Of a stretch of 64,000 bases of DNA, positions 44,213 through 53,664 are shown piece after piece. A program made the position numbers and the translations under genes. This stretch comes from Paenibacillus azoreducens. Lineage in GTDB: Bacteria > Bacillota > Bacilli > Paenibacillales > Paenibacillaceae. Every line of letters begins with the position of its first letter. Within the stretch, counting starts at the first letter, position 1. The stretch spans positions 2,199,501 to 2,263,500 of the forward strand of contig NZ_AP025343.1 in assembly GCF_021654775.1 (NCBI RefSeq). Reading direction: 5' to 3'. The notes under the pieces were generated by a model, which was not told the DNA's origin, made no database searches, and was given only the letters and a program-made list of their open reading frames with translations.

Positions 44213-44400
44213 TATCTTCCCTCCCGTTACTATCATTTTACATCTTTGTAGTTTAATTTAAAATGCATTGCCCTACAATCATCGCATCATACATACGGCA
44301 TATTACGAGAGACGATATGAATATTAGACGGGTGAATAGAATGATTTTAAACTTTAGTTAATGTTGGAAAATAAGATGAACATCATAATTAGTGCTTGAA

Positions 44401-44535
44401 AAAGGCGAAAGTAGCGGAGGGGACGGAATCGATCTGAAGAAGCGACAGCGTTCGCCTTTGTCTCCGAATTTCTACCTTTTTGAAAAATAAAATTCAAGAA
44501 ATTTGGAGACAACAGCGATCGGAAGAACGATCCGT
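44401..44535 (+). promoter_or_regulatory. Structured leader between lysR and prpC
   Basis: Three hairpins can form in the 402-bp divergent region: AAAGGCGAA / TTCGCCTTT (44401-44459), TTGTCTCCGAATTTCT / AGAAATTTGGAGACAA (44459-44512) and GATCG / CGATC (44518-44532). It matches no riboswitch or T-box that I recognise. The rest of 44213-44614 shows no gene. Confidence 0.5.
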
Positions 44536-44614
44536 AACCGCAGCGGTCACCTCGCACAATGTCAAGAACTAATTTCAGTATTGAGCCAAAAAATTCATAA
44601 AGGAGAGGAAAACG

Positions 44615-45775
44615 ATGAGTACGCAATATCAACCTGGTCTTGAAAACGTGATCGCAAGTGAGACAACCATTTCTTATCTTGATGTTGAGAATGAAGAGAT
44701 TGTATTGCGTGGTTATAACTTGATCGAACTTGCGAAACAAGTGACATATTTGGACATTGTCGGGTTAATGTTGGACGGTACCCTGCCCACAAGTGATCAG
44801 CGTATTTCGTTGGAAGATCAATTGAAATCCGAATATGATTTTCCACAAGATGTACTTTCTATGCTGAAGCTGTTCCCCGAGAAGGCGAATTTAATGGATG
44901 TCCTAAGAACAGGAGTCTCAGCTATTGCCAGTTATGACGATGAACTCGAGGATCGGTCCCGAGAAGCGAACTATCGAAAATCGATCCGGTTGTTAGCCAA
45001 AGTGCCGCAAATCGTCGCTAACGGTTACCGTGCCGTATCCAAGCAGCCTTTCGTGGAACCGCGCAAGGATCTTTCCTATACTGGCAATTTTCTATATATG
45101 ATTACAGGCAAAGAGCCCATGAAAATGGAGGAAATGGTGTTTGACCAATCCTTGATCGCGTACAGCGAACATGAAATGCCAAACTCCACTTTTGCCGCAC
45201 GGGTTATCGCCTCGACCCAAGCCGATATATATGGAGCGTTAGCTGGTGCAGTTGCATCCCTTAAAGGCACTTTGCACGGCGGCGCGAACGAAGCGGTTAT
45301 GAAAATGCTGCTCGAGGTTGGATCGGAAGCCGATATTGAACCGCTATTGATGGATAAATTATCCCGGAAAGAACGTATTATGGGCTTCGGTCACCGTGTT
45401 TATATGAAAAAAGTAGATCCGCGCGCAGTGCTTATGAAAGAAGCGTTAGCCGAATTGGTTAAGGAAAAGAATCAGCAGGAATTATTACGTATGTGCGTCA
45501 TAGGGGAAGAAGTGATGAAGCGGGAGAAGGGACTTTATCCAAACCTGGATTATTATGCTGCCCCGGTTTATCATCTTCTCGGGATTCCCATTGAATTGTT
45601 TACACCGGTTTTTCTCGCCGCAAGAACGATCGGCATTTGTGCGCACGTTATAGAGCAGCATGAAAATAATCGGTTGTTCAGGCCGCGCGTCCTTTATAAA
45701 GGACCACGGAATTTACATCCCCAAGATTCTTCATATATTCAAATTGGAGAGGGAGAGCTGAATGAACACTGTTAA
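44615..45775 (+). CDS. prpC: 2-Methylcitrate synthase (citrate synthase family)
   Basis: The 386-residue enzyme condenses propionyl-CoA with oxaloacetate, the entry to the methylcitrate cycle. It has citrate synthase motifs: SIEH-like [28 protein letters not shown] and the terminal [10 protein letters not shown]. It resembles Bacillus MmgD. Distinction from ordinary citrate synthase rests on the downstream prpD and prpB genes. Ribosome binding site AAAGGAGAGG precedes the ATG. It overlaps prpD by 14 nt. Confidence 0.9.
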   Translation: MSTQYQPGLENVIASETTISYLDVENEEIVLRGYNLIELAKQVTYLDIVGLMLDGTLPTSDQRISLEDQLKSEYDFPQDVLSMLKLFPEKANLMDVLRTGVSAIASYDDELEDRSREANYRKSIRLLAKVPQIVANGYRAVSKQPFVEPRKDLSYTGNFLYMITGKEPMKMEEMVFDQSLIAYSEHEMPNSTFAARVIASTQADIYGALAGAVASLKGTLHGGANEAVMKMLLEVGSEADIEPLLMDKLSRKERIMGFGHRVYMKKVDPRAVLMKEALAELVKEKNQQELLRMCVIGEEVMKREKGLYPNLDYYAAPVYHLLGIPIELFTPVFLAARTIGICAHVIEQHENNRLFRPRVLYKGPRNLHPQDSSYIQIGEGELNEHC

Positions 45776-47210
45776 ATCTATACAAGCGAATGATGTAAGA
45801 GTCGATCCGATCCTGGTTGAGATTGCGGATTATGTATTGGATCATGTTGTAGAGAGTGAAGAAGCATATCACATCGCTCAGCATGTCCTGTTAGATTCAA
45901 TAGGAACTGGAATATTATCATTGCGATTTCCGGAATGCACGAAGCATCTCGGACCGATTGTTCCAGGGGCATTTCTGCCAGGCGGGGCAAGGGTACCAGG
46001 AACGAGATTCGAACTTGATCCTGTTCATGCGGCATTCAATATCGGCTGCATGATCCGGTGGCTCGATTATAATGATACCTGGCTTGCTGCCGAGTGGGGA
46101 CATCCTTCGGATAACCTCGGAAGCATACTTGCAACCGCTGACTACTTAAGCCGAAGACGTGTATCAGAAGGGCTTACGCCACTGAAGATCAAAGATGTGC
46201 TGACTGCCGCCACCAAAGCCCATGAAATTCAGGGCGTACTGGCGCTTGAAAACAGCTTGAATCGCGTAGGTCTGGATCACGTGCTCTTTGTAAAAGTTGC
46301 GTCTACGGCAGTGGTTACGGCCATGCTGGGAGGAAATAAGGATGAGGTTATCAATGCGCTCTCCAATGCGTGGCTCGATGGCGGCAGTTTAAGAACTTAC
46401 CGCCATGCCCCGAACACCGGATCGCGAAAATCCTGGGCGGCTGGCGATGCCACAAGCCGGGCGGTACGTCTGGCTCTGATGGCCGTAAACGGGGAAATGG
46501 GATATGCCACCGCGCTTTCGGCACAAAACTGGGGATTCCAGGATGTTTTATTCAAGGGTAAGGAATTGACCCTCGGACGCCCGCTTGGTTCTTACGTCAT
46601 GGAAAACGTGCTGTTTAAAATTTCTTTCCCTGCTGAATTTCATGCACAAACTGCGGTCGAATGTTCCTTTGAACTTCACGAATCGGTGAAAGACCGGTTA
46701 GACGAGATCAGTCAAATTACGCTGACCACGCATCAATCGGCTATCCGGATCATTGATAAAAAAGGCCCTCTGAACAATCCTGCAGACCGGGATCATTGTT
46801 TACAATATATGGTTGCGATCGGGTTGTTGTTTGGTACGTTAACCGCAGAACATTATGAGGATGAGTTGGCAAATGATCCAAGAATCGATGCGCTTAGGGA
46901 TAAAATGATCGTCATCGAAGATGAACAGTACAGCAAAGATTATCTCGATCCGGCGAAACGATCCATTGCCAATGCGATTCAAATACACTTCAAAGATGGA
47001 ACTCACACGGAAAAGGTCGTTTGCGAATATCCGATTGGCCATCGGCGGCGGCGTAAAGAAGGTTTGCAGAAAGTTATCGAAAAATATGAAGCCAATTTAT
47101 TAACGAGATTCCCGCGGAAAAAGACAGCCGACATTATACAACTCTCATTAGATTATGACCGCTTGCTTAAGACGCCGGTTCAGCAATTTATGAACATGTT
47201 TGTGATCTGA
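45762..47210 (+). CDS. prpD: 2-Methylcitrate dehydratase
   Basis: The 482-residue MmgE/PrpD family enzyme dehydrates 2-methylcitrate to 2-methyl-cis-aconitate. Recognisable segments include [37 protein letters not shown] and [16 protein letters not shown]. Its start lies within the end of prpC after GGAGAGGGAG, so translation is probably coupled. No aconitase-like hydratase is in the cluster; a housekeeping aconitase may provide the next step. Confidence 0.92.
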   Translation: MNTVKSIQANDVRVDPILVEIADYVLDHVVESEEAYHIAQHVLLDSIGTGILSLRFPECTKHLGPIVPGAFLPGGARVPGTRFELDPVHAAFNIGCMIRWLDYNDTWLAAEWGHPSDNLGSILATADYLSRRRVSEGLTPLKIKDVLTAATKAHEIQGVLALENSLNRVGLDHVLFVKVASTAVVTAMLGGNKDEVINALSNAWLDGGSLRTYRHAPNTGSRKSWAAGDATSRAVRLALMAVNGEMGYATALSAQNWGFQDVLFKGKELTLGRPLGSYVMENVLFKISFPAEFHAQTAVECSFELHESVKDRLDEISQITLTTHQSAIRIIDKKGPLNNPADRDHCLQYMVAIGLLFGTLTAEHYEDELANDPRIDALRDKMIVIEDEQYSKDYLDPAKRSIANAIQIHFKDGTHTEKVVCEYPIGHRRRRKEGLQKVIEKYEANLLTRFPRKKTADIIQLSLDYDRLLKTPVQQFMNMFVI

Positions 47211-47242
47211 TTTGCGAAAATTAAGGCTTACTGGAGGTAATT

Positions 47243-48148
47243 ATGGCTTGGCTAATTGAAGAGGAACCGGACCAAAAGCAGTTGGCTGCACAATTCCGAA
47301 AGCTTGTTAGTGGCCCAACGATTGTTAAAATTCCCGGAGCTCATGATGGGATGGCTGCAAGAATTGCCAAACAATTTGATTTTAAAGCGATCTATCTCTC
47401 TGGAGCCGCTTATACGGCCAGCAGAGGTTTGCCGGATTTAGGCCTTATCTACTCCAACGAGGTAGCTGAGCGTGCACGCGAGCTGATTCGCGCATCCGGA
47501 CTCCCATTGTTGGTTGATATCGATACAGGTTTCGGAGGTATATTAAACGTAGCCCGAACCGCAAAGGAAATGGTGGAGGCTAAGGTAGCAGCCGTTCAAA
47601 TTGAGGATCAGGAAATGCCGAAAAAATGCGGCCATTTAAATGGCAAGAAGCTTGTTTCCGCTGAGGAAATGGTTCAAAAAATCCGTACGATCAAAGAAGT
47701 GAGTCCTACACTTTTCGTTGTTGCCCGTACAGATGCGAAAAGCGTGGAAGGAATCGAGGCGGCAATGGATAGAGCTAAACAATATCTGGCTGCGGGGGCG
47801 GATGGTATTTTCCCGGAAGCATTGGAAAGCGAAGAAGAATATAGACGTTTCAGTTCCTCTGTAAATTGCTCTTTGCTGGCCAATATGACTGAATTCGGAA
47901 AAACTCCATATTATACTGCGGATCAATTTGAAAGCTGGGGATATAACATGGTAATCTATCCCGTTACCTCCCTGCGAGTGGCGGCCAAAGCGTATGAGCG
48001 GGTTTTTGCGGAGATCAGCCAAACCGGGACGCAAATAAATTCACTCCATGATATGCAGACGAGACAAGAACTTTACGATTCGATTCGGTATTATGATTAT
48101 GAAGCGTTGGATGGAAAAATAGCGAAGACCGTTTTGCCGAAACCGTAA
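47243..48148 (+). CDS. prpB: 2-Methylisocitrate lyase
   Basis: The 301-residue enzyme splits 2-methylisocitrate into pyruvate and succinate. It has the isocitrate lyase/PEP mutase fold, with substrate loop KKCGHLNGK containing the catalytic Cys, metal-binding Asp residues in DIDTGFGG, and EDQEMPKKC. Length matches PrpB/YqiQ. It is the last gene of the prp operon, 32 nt after prpD, with a terminator downstream. Confidence 0.93.
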   Translation: MAWLIEEEPDQKQLAAQFRKLVSGPTIVKIPGAHDGMAARIAKQFDFKAIYLSGAAYTASRGLPDLGLIYSNEVAERARELIRASGLPLLVDIDTGFGGILNVARTAKEMVEAKVAAVQIEDQEMPKKCGHLNGKKLVSAEEMVQKIRTIKEVSPTLFVVARTDAKSVEGIEAAMDRAKQYLAAGADGIFPEALESEEEYRRFSSSVNCSLLANMTEFGKTPYYTADQFESWGYNMVIYPVTSLRVAAKAYERVFAEISQTGTQINSLHDMQTRQELYDSIRYYDYEALDGKIAKTVLPKP

Positions 48149-48166
48149 AAAAGATTATTTACCATG

Positions 48167-48197
48167 CAAAGGCGCCGTGAAACAACGGCGTCTTTTT
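48167..48197 (+). terminator. Terminator after prpB
   Basis: GGCGCCGT and ACGGCGTC form the stem around GAAACA, followed by TTTTTG. Confidence 0.85.
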
Positions 48198-48248
48198 GTG
48201 GTGTGGCGTGCCCAACCAAGCACGCATCTCTAGCCGGTGTAAGCCCGA

Positions 48249-48323
48249 TCTAACAATGTTAATAGTAAAACAGGAGAGAGGGGATTTCATCTTGCTTTCG
48301 TTTTGCCGAAGCTTGGCTGAAAA
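48249..48323 (+). repeat. Repeat family D, right copy (D2)
   Basis: This is the direct-repeat partner of D1 at 43175-43250, with the same 25-bp core. It bounds the LysR-prpCDB segment on the right and contains the -35 part of the lactonase promoter. Confidence 0.8.
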
Positions 48324-48332
48324 TGATACAAT
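48303..48332 (+). promoter_or_regulatory. Candidate promoter of the lactonase gene
   Basis: TTGCCG (48303-48308) and TACAAT (48327-48332) are separated by 18 bases, about 33 bases before the start codon. Confidence 0.45.
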
Positions 48333-48364
48333 AATACATAAAAAACTGGAAGAGGCGAAGCCAT

Positions 48365-49435
48365 ATGACAATGGAAAACAACCGTATGCTTGTATTCGTA
48401 GGTTCTTATGCCGAGGAATCCACGGGCGGCGTGTATGTATATGAATTTGACGAAAAACTTGGGGAACTGGCCCGTCTGGATCAAGTCTCCGGACTAAAAA
48501 ATCCGACTTTCCTTAACTTGGATACGAAGCAGCGCCGCTTGTACGTCATCAGCGAAACGGCTGCGGAAGACGGCTCGAAACGAAGTGACGCCGTTTCATT
48601 TCATATTCTTCCCGAAGAAGGGAAGCTGCGGGAGATCAACCGCGCGAATGCGCTTAACGGCCCTTCATGCCATATCCAGCGCAGCGCGGACAACCGTTAT
48701 CTGACGCTTGCCAGCTATCATAAGGGTTCGATCAGCTTGGTTGAGCTGAAGGCAGACGGATCTGTAGGTCCTGTATTGGATATCCGGAATCATCAAGGGC
48801 AGGGGCTAGAGCAAAAATCGCATGTTCACTCCTCCTTTTACAGTCCGGATCAGCGTTTTTTGTTTGTAAGCGATTTGGGTCTGGATACGATCTTCATCTA
48901 CCGGATCGATAGCGGGGAAGGGAAGCTTGTACTTCACGGAGAGGCTAAAGTCAAGCAAGGTGCGGGGCCGCGCCATCTGACCTTCCATCCAAACGGAAAG
49001 TTCGCCTACGTGATCAATGAGCTGGATTCCACCGTGACCGCGTTCAGCTATGATGCGGATCAAGGAGCGTTAACGGAAATCGAAACCGTATCGACGCTGC
49101 CTGAAGGAACCACCGTGGATAACGGATGCGCGGAAATTACCATTTCCGAAGACGGACGTTTTCTGTATGGTTCCAACCGGGGACATGACAGCATTGTCGT
49201 ATATGCGGTTGATCCGGCGGCAGGCCGGCTGAATGTCATTCAGCATGTGTCCGTAGAAGGGAAGCATCCGCGGCATTTCTCCATCGTTCCAGGCGGCCGT
49301 TACGTGCTTGCGGTGAATCGGGATACCAACAATTTGACGGTATTTGCGAGAGACGGAGAGAGCGGCAAGCTGAGCTACACCGGCAAGTCGTATGAAATTT
49401 CGAAGCCTGTCTGCGTTTGGGCCGATCGGTTTTAA
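48365..49435 (+). CDS. Lactonase family protein (6-phosphogluconolactonase type)
   Basis: The 356-residue protein is a seven-bladed beta-propeller of the Pgl/YkgB family (VGSYAEESTGGVYVYEFD, AGPRHLTFHPNGKFAYVINE, GKHPRHFSIVPGGRYVLAVN). It may hydrolyse 6-phosphogluconolactone in the pentose phosphate pathway, but the family contains other lactonases. No signal peptide is present. Start ATG at 48365; an in-frame ATG at 48371 is an alternative. Confidence 0.87.
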   Translation: MTMENNRMLVFVGSYAEESTGGVYVYEFDEKLGELARLDQVSGLKNPTFLNLDTKQRRLYVISETAAEDGSKRSDAVSFHILPEEGKLREINRANALNGPSCHIQRSADNRYLTLASYHKGSISLVELKADGSVGPVLDIRNHQGQGLEQKSHVHSSFYSPDQRFLFVSDLGLDTIFIYRIDSGEGKLVLHGEAKVKQGAGPRHLTFHPNGKFAYVINELDSTVTAFSYDADQGALTEIETVSTLPEGTTVDNGCAEITISEDGRFLYGSNRGHDSIVVYAVDPAAGRLNVIQHVSVEGKHPRHFSIVPGGRYVLAVNRDTNNLTVFARDGESGKLSYTGKSYEISKPVCVWADRF

Positions 49436-49486
49436 TATGAATCCTCAATTCGACGAATCAATGTTGCATTCAAGGAAGGGGAAGAT

Positions 49487-50587
49487 ATGGATAGAGATCG
49501 GCAAATTTTAGCGTTAATCAAAGAAAACCCATTTATTTCCCAACAAGAATTATCAGCGAAACTCGGACTGTCCAGATCAGCCGTCGCCGGTTATATATCC
49601 GCTTTAATGAAAAAAGGTGAAATCATCGGACGAGCCTACATCGTTCGGGAGGAGTCACGGATTACTTGCATCGGCGGGGCCAATATAGATCGCAAATCAC
49701 AAACTTTGCAGCCTATTCAATACGGAACGTCCAACCCGGCAACGATTAAACAGTCTACCGGAGGCATATCGCGAAACGTGGCGGAGAATTTGGGCAGGCT
49801 GGGATGCCGAGTTTCCCTGATCACTTTAATCGGAGACGATCAAGAAGGAAAATGGCTCATGGAAGAAACCAAGCGCTACGGAGTGGATGTCAGCCAATGC
49901 TTGGCCGTGAACATGGAAAAAACAGGGACGTATACCTCTGTTTTTAACGATACAGGCGAAATGGTTCTCGCAGTTGCCGATATGCAAATCTACGACCAAT
50001 TCAGCATCGAATTCATTGAAGCGCGTTGGTCGCATCTGGCATCGTCCAATATCATATTCGCCGATTCCAACCTTCCCAAAGAATCTTTGACTTATTTGAT
50101 CAAAAGATGCGAAAAAGAACAGCTGACGTTATGGGTCAAGCCGGCTTCCGCACCCAAAGCTTCGAGACTCCCTTTTAATCTGCAGGGGATCGAGCTGCTG
50201 ATTGCCAATCGCGAGGAAACAGCAGTATTGACTGACCTGGAAATTGCCACGATTGACGACTGCAAGAAAGCGGCTGAACAGATCATTCAACGCGGAGCCA
50301 AGCAAGTGATATGCACCTTGGGGCGAGAGGGAGTGTTCTGGGCAGCGCGTGACGGAAGACAAGAGCATCTCCTTCCCTTCCAAGGAGAGGTTCCGTACAG
50401 CACTGGCGGTGAGGAAGCCTTGATTAGCGGCGCGCTGTTCGGTATGACGCATGGGGAACCATTCGAGCAAGCTGTACGTTTAGGGATGGCTGCTTCAATG
50501 ATCACCTTGCAAACCTCCGATGCCATTGCTGACATCACGATTGAGCAGCTTTATTCGCTGGTTAAAAAAATAACAATACATGATTAA
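49487..50587 (+). CDS. HTH-PfkB fusion protein with a degenerate kinase motif
   Basis: The 366-residue protein has an N-terminal winged HTH (NPFISQQELSAKLGLSRSAV, residues 14-33) joined to a PfkB sugar/nucleoside kinase domain ([27 protein letters not shown]). It resembles E. coli YeiI. The second PfkB signature, normally DTxGAGD, reads YSTGGEEA at residues 304-311, so the anion hole and the catalytic Asp (here Glu310) are changed. It may act as a regulator that senses a pseudouridine-type ligand for the downstream fusion gene. That role is inference. Confidence 0.8.
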   Translation: MDRDRQILALIKENPFISQQELSAKLGLSRSAVAGYISALMKKGEIIGRAYIVREESRITCIGGANIDRKSQTLQPIQYGTSNPATIKQSTGGISRNVAENLGRLGCRVSLITLIGDDQEGKWLMEETKRYGVDVSQCLAVNMEKTGTYTSVFNDTGEMVLAVADMQIYDQFSIEFIEARWSHLASSNIIFADSNLPKESLTYLIKRCEKEQLTLWVKPASAPKASRLPFNLQGIELLIANREETAVLTDLEIATIDDCKKAAEQIIQRGAKQVICTLGREGVFWAARDGRQEHLLPFQGEVPYSTGGEEALISGALFGMTHGEPFEQAVRLGMAASMITLQTSDAIADITIEQLYSLVKKITIHD

Positions 50588-50636
50588 ATTTCGTGATCGA
50601 TTGTTTTGAAACAATCAAATCATCAGATATGAATCG

Positions 50637-50676
50637 CCGATCGTTCCTTACGCCAGAGGACCGATCGGTTTTTTTG
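50637..50676 (+). terminator. Terminator between the HTH-PfkB gene and the psuK-psuG fusion
   Basis: CCGATCG and CGATCGG pair, followed by seven T residues. Confidence 0.85.
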
Positions 50677-50712
50677 CGTCAAGAATCAGTGTTTGCTAAT
50701 CAAAAAAAAGAA

Positions 50713-50740
50713 TTGACAAACAATAATGTAAGCGTATACT
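50713..50740 (+). promoter_or_regulatory. Sigma-A promoter with overlapping cre-like site, psuK-psuG
   Basis: TTGACA (50713-50718) and TATACT (50735-50740) are 16 bases apart. TGTAAGCGTATACT (50727-50740) matches the cre consensus except for the last base and overlaps the -10 box. Confidence 0.7.
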
Positions 50741-50785
50741 AAACATAAGTTTATAATAACAACATTTGTTTAGGGGGTGTGGAAT

Positions 50786-52672
50786 TTGCGTGATGCCTTT
50801 CGCGATGCCTTTATTGAGGGAGAACTAAAATCCCCCATGATCTGTATCGGGGGAGCAAATGTTGATAAGAAATTGTATGTCAAAAATGAAATCGTTAACA
50901 AAACATCGAATCCGGTCAAATCCTCCAGAACAGTTGGCGGAGTAGCAAGAAACATTGCAGAAAACTTGGGACGGTTAGGGGAAGACGTTATCCTGCTTTC
51001 GGCGAGAGGGAATGATCCAGACTGGCTGGACATTTACCAGTCGTCCTCACCGTATATGAATTTGAACCATGTCACCAAGTTCGAGGATGCAACTACGGGC
51101 TCCTACACAGCTGTTTTAGACCAGAACGGCGATTTATCGATAGCGCTGGCGGATATGGATATTTTCGATCGGCTTACGCCCGAGCTGCTTTTGAAAGACA
51201 TCGATCTTCTTCTCCAAGCGAAATGCATTATCGTGGATTTGAATTGTCCCATTGAAACGATCGAGTTTCTACGTGTCTTTACAGCCCGGCATCAGATTCC
51301 ATTCGTCATTATCCCCGTATCGTCCCCCAAAATGAACAGGCTTCCAAGAAATCTGTCCGGCGTGAGTTGGCTCATCGTCAATAAAGACGAAACAGAATAT
51401 TACATGAACATCAATATCCGCGATATGAAAGATTGGGAGGAGGCAGTCGCCAGGTGGCTGGAGATGGGAATCAAAAACGTGATCGTAACCAACGGTTCCA
51501 AGGGAGTCGTTGCAGGATTTGAGAATGGAGGAATCCATCATTATCCGGCAATCGCAGCGCCGATTGTCGTCGACGTCACGGGAGCGGGAGATTCTTTTTG
51601 CGCAGGCGTGATCTATTCCTGGCTGCAAAGGAAAAAAACAGATTCCATTATCCAATCCGGTCTGGTGAATGCGCAAAAAACGATCATGTCCCAATGTACG
51701 GTCCGACAAGAATTATCCCGAAAACAATTTAATTTAGAGATGGAGGAATTTCAAATGAAACAATACATCGAACTGTCCGCAGAGGTACAACAAGCCAAAG
51801 AGGAAGGAAAAGCCATCGTGGCTTTGGAATCTACGATCATTTCCCATGGCATGCCTTACCCGCAAAACGTCAAAACCGCCCGCGAGGTTGAACAAATCAT
51901 CCGGGATCAAGGCGCCGTTCCGGCAACGATCGCGATCATTGACGGAAAAATCAAAATCGGCTTGACGGATGATGAACTGGAGCTGTTCGGAAAAAGCTCA
52001 GGCGTGGCTAAAGTATCCAGACGCGATTTGGCCCAAGTGATCGCAACCAAACAACTGGGTGCAACGACGGTCGCAACGACCATGATCTGCGCTGATTTGG
52101 CGGGCATCAGAATCTTTGTCACAGGGGGGATCGGCGGGGTTCATAAAGGCGCAGAAACGACGATGGATATTTCCGCAGACCTTGACGAGCTGGCCCAAAC
52201 GGATGTGGCCGTCATTTGTGCAGGCGCTAAATCCATCCTGGATCTGGGGCTTACCCTGGAATACCTTGAAACCAAAGGGGTACCGGTCATTGGATATCAG
52301 ACGGAATATCTGCCGGCATTCTACACGAGAAAAAGCGAGCATAAGTTAAACTTCTCGACGGATTCTATCGAAGTTATCGCCGAAACGTTGAAAACCAAAT
52401 GGGAGCTGCACCTGAAGGGCGGGGCCGTGATTGCAAATCCGATTCCTGAAGAGTATGCCATGGATGAAGAGTTTATCAATGGAATCATCGCTCAAGCGAT
52501 CAAAGAGGCCGAAGACAATCATATTATCGGCAAAGACAGCACGCCATTCCTGCTTGGAAAAATCAAAGATTTAACAAGCGGCCAAAGCCTTGCTGCCAAC
52601 ATCGAGTTAGTCAAGCACAATGCGAAAGTCGGCAGCCAAATCGCAGTCAGCTTCAACAATAAAACGAAATAA
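50786..52672 (+). CDS. Bifunctional pseudouridine kinase / pseudouridine-5'-phosphate glycosidase
   Basis: The 628-residue reading frame fuses two steps of pseudouridine breakdown. Residues 1-323 are a PfkB kinase ([10 protein letters not shown]; intact DVTGAGDSF with catalytic Asp269). Residues 324-628 match stand-alone PsuG in full length ([17 protein letters not shown], with its catalytic Glu; [14 protein letters not shown]). Products would be uracil and ribose 5-phosphate. The start is TTG at 50786 with AGGGGG eight bases before. An internal GGAGG (51742-51746) lies eight bases before ATG 51755, so free PsuG may also be made. Confidence 0.88.
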   Translation: MRDAFRDAFIEGELKSPMICIGGANVDKKLYVKNEIVNKTSNPVKSSRTVGGVARNIAENLGRLGEDVILLSARGNDPDWLDIYQSSSPYMNLNHVTKFEDATTGSYTAVLDQNGDLSIALADMDIFDRLTPELLLKDIDLLLQAKCIIVDLNCPIETIEFLRVFTARHQIPFVIIPVSSPKMNRLPRNLSGVSWLIVNKDETEYYMNINIRDMKDWEEAVARWLEMGIKNVIVTNGSKGVVAGFENGGIHHYPAIAAPIVVDVTGAGDSFCAGVIYSWLQRKKTDSIIQSGLVNAQKTIMSQCTVRQELSRKQFNLEMEEFQMKQYIELSAEVQQAKEEGKAIVALESTIISHGMPYPQNVKTAREVEQIIRDQGAVPATIAIIDGKIKIGLTDDELELFGKSSGVAKVSRRDLAQVIATKQLGATTVATTMICADLAGIRIFVTGGIGGVHKGAETTMDISADLDELAQTDVAVICAGAKSILDLGLTLEYLETKGVPVIGYQTEYLPAFYTRKSEHKLNFSTDSIEVIAETLKTKWELHLKGGAVIANPIPEEYAMDEEFINGIIAQAIKEAEDNHIIGKDSTPFLLGKIKDLTSGQSLAANIELVKHNAKVGSQIAVSFNNKTK

Positions 52673-52727
52673 TACGTAATAATAAGAAATACGAGTTCAT
52701 CCGAATTGAATCTGGTTATATAAAAAC

Positions 52728-52779
52728 TGCATCTCATATTGTTAGATGATGTCTAACAATTGAGGTGCATTTCATTTTT
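52728..52779 (+). terminator. Terminator after the psuK-psuG fusion
   Basis: TGCATCTCATATTGTTAGA pairs with TCTAACAATTGAGGTGCA (with one bulge), followed by TTTCATTTTT. Confidence 0.82.
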
Positions 52780-52885
52780 GGGACAACCTCTTTTTTTGCT
52801 AAGATAACAGAGAGCATGTTTATCGCATCAGCAATAGGCATGATGAAATGGATTCATTTATAAAGTATTTATTAACTTTCAGAGC

Positions 52886-52908
52886 AGCGAAGTTTCGCTC
52901 GTTATAAT
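52886..52908 (+). promoter_or_regulatory. Candidate promoter and operator of the two-component operon
   Basis: TATAAT at 52903-52908 is preceded by the inverted repeat AGCGAA-GT-TTCGCT (52886-52899), which occupies the spacer/-35 area. No good -35 box is present, which suits an activated promoter. Confidence 0.4.
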
Positions 52909-52932
52909 AAGCATCAAGGAGAGGGATACACC

Positions 52933-53664
52933 ATGGGGATACTGCCTAATCAGGCGAAAGCCAAAATATTGATCGTCGAAGATGATCCGCAAATCGCGCG
53001 CATTGTTTTGGATCATTTGCGGCGGGAAGATTTTGAGTGTACATGGGCTTCCACCGGCCTTGAAGGTTGGGAGGAGTTCCGCCGGATGAAGCCGGATCTC
53101 GCTGTCGTGGATATTATGCTGCCGGAGATGGACGGTTTCGATCTATGCCGGAATATCCGTCTCGCCAGCGACGTGCCGCTTTTACTGATGAGCGCGAAGC
53201 AGGAGGACCAGGCGAAGGTAGAAGGGCTTGAGCTCGGAGCGGATGATTACATCACAAAACCGTTCAGTTTGACCGAAATGACGGCACGCATTAAATCGCA
53301 TTTACGCAGATTCCGGCGTTATCAACATCCGGATCACGTGAACAAAGAGCAAGTCTGGAGCTATGAAGGCGGACTGACGCTGGACATCGCGAAACGGCAA
53401 GCTGTTATGGAAGGAAGAACCCTAGAACTGACCTCAAAGGAATGGTCGCTCCTGCATTTGCTTGCCGCTCATCCGGAACGTTTATTTACTAAAAAAGAGC
53501 TGTATGAGCATGTCTGGCAGCAAACGGACGCCGAAGGCAACAATACGGTGACCGTACATATCAAATCGCTGCGCGGCAAGCTGAAGGAAGATCCGCGCGA
53601 TCCGCGCCTGATTCAAACCGTATGGGGCAGCGGATACCGCTTTATCGGAGTCAAGCTGCCATGA
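52933..53664 (+). CDS. Response regulator, OmpR/PhoB type
   Basis: The 243-residue regulator has a receiver domain (ILIVEDD; phospho-acceptor Asp60 in LAVVDIMLPEMDG; Lys in DDYITKPFS) and a winged-helix domain (LELTSKEWSLLHLLAAHPER, NTVTVHIKSLRGKL, VWGSGYRF). It overlaps the kinase start by four bases (ATGA). Ribosome binding site AAGGAGAGGG precedes the ATG. The targets are unknown. Confidence 0.92.
   Translation: MGILPNQAKAKILIVEDDPQIARIVLDHLRREDFECTWASTGLEGWEEFRRMKPDLAVVDIMLPEMDGFDLCRNIRLASDVPLLLMSAKQEDQAKVEGLELGADDYITKPFSLTEMTARIKSHLRRFRRYQHPDHVNKEQVWSYEGGLTLDIAKRQAVMEGRTLELTSKEWSLLHLLAAHPERLFTKKELYEHVWQQTDAEGNNTVTVHIKSLRGKLKEDPRDPRLIQTVWGSGYRFIGVKLP

Noticed and set aside
44401..44614. 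T-box or other riboswitch before prpC
   Set aside because: No T-box sequence, no specifier/antiterminator arrangement and no terminator with a T run before the start codon.
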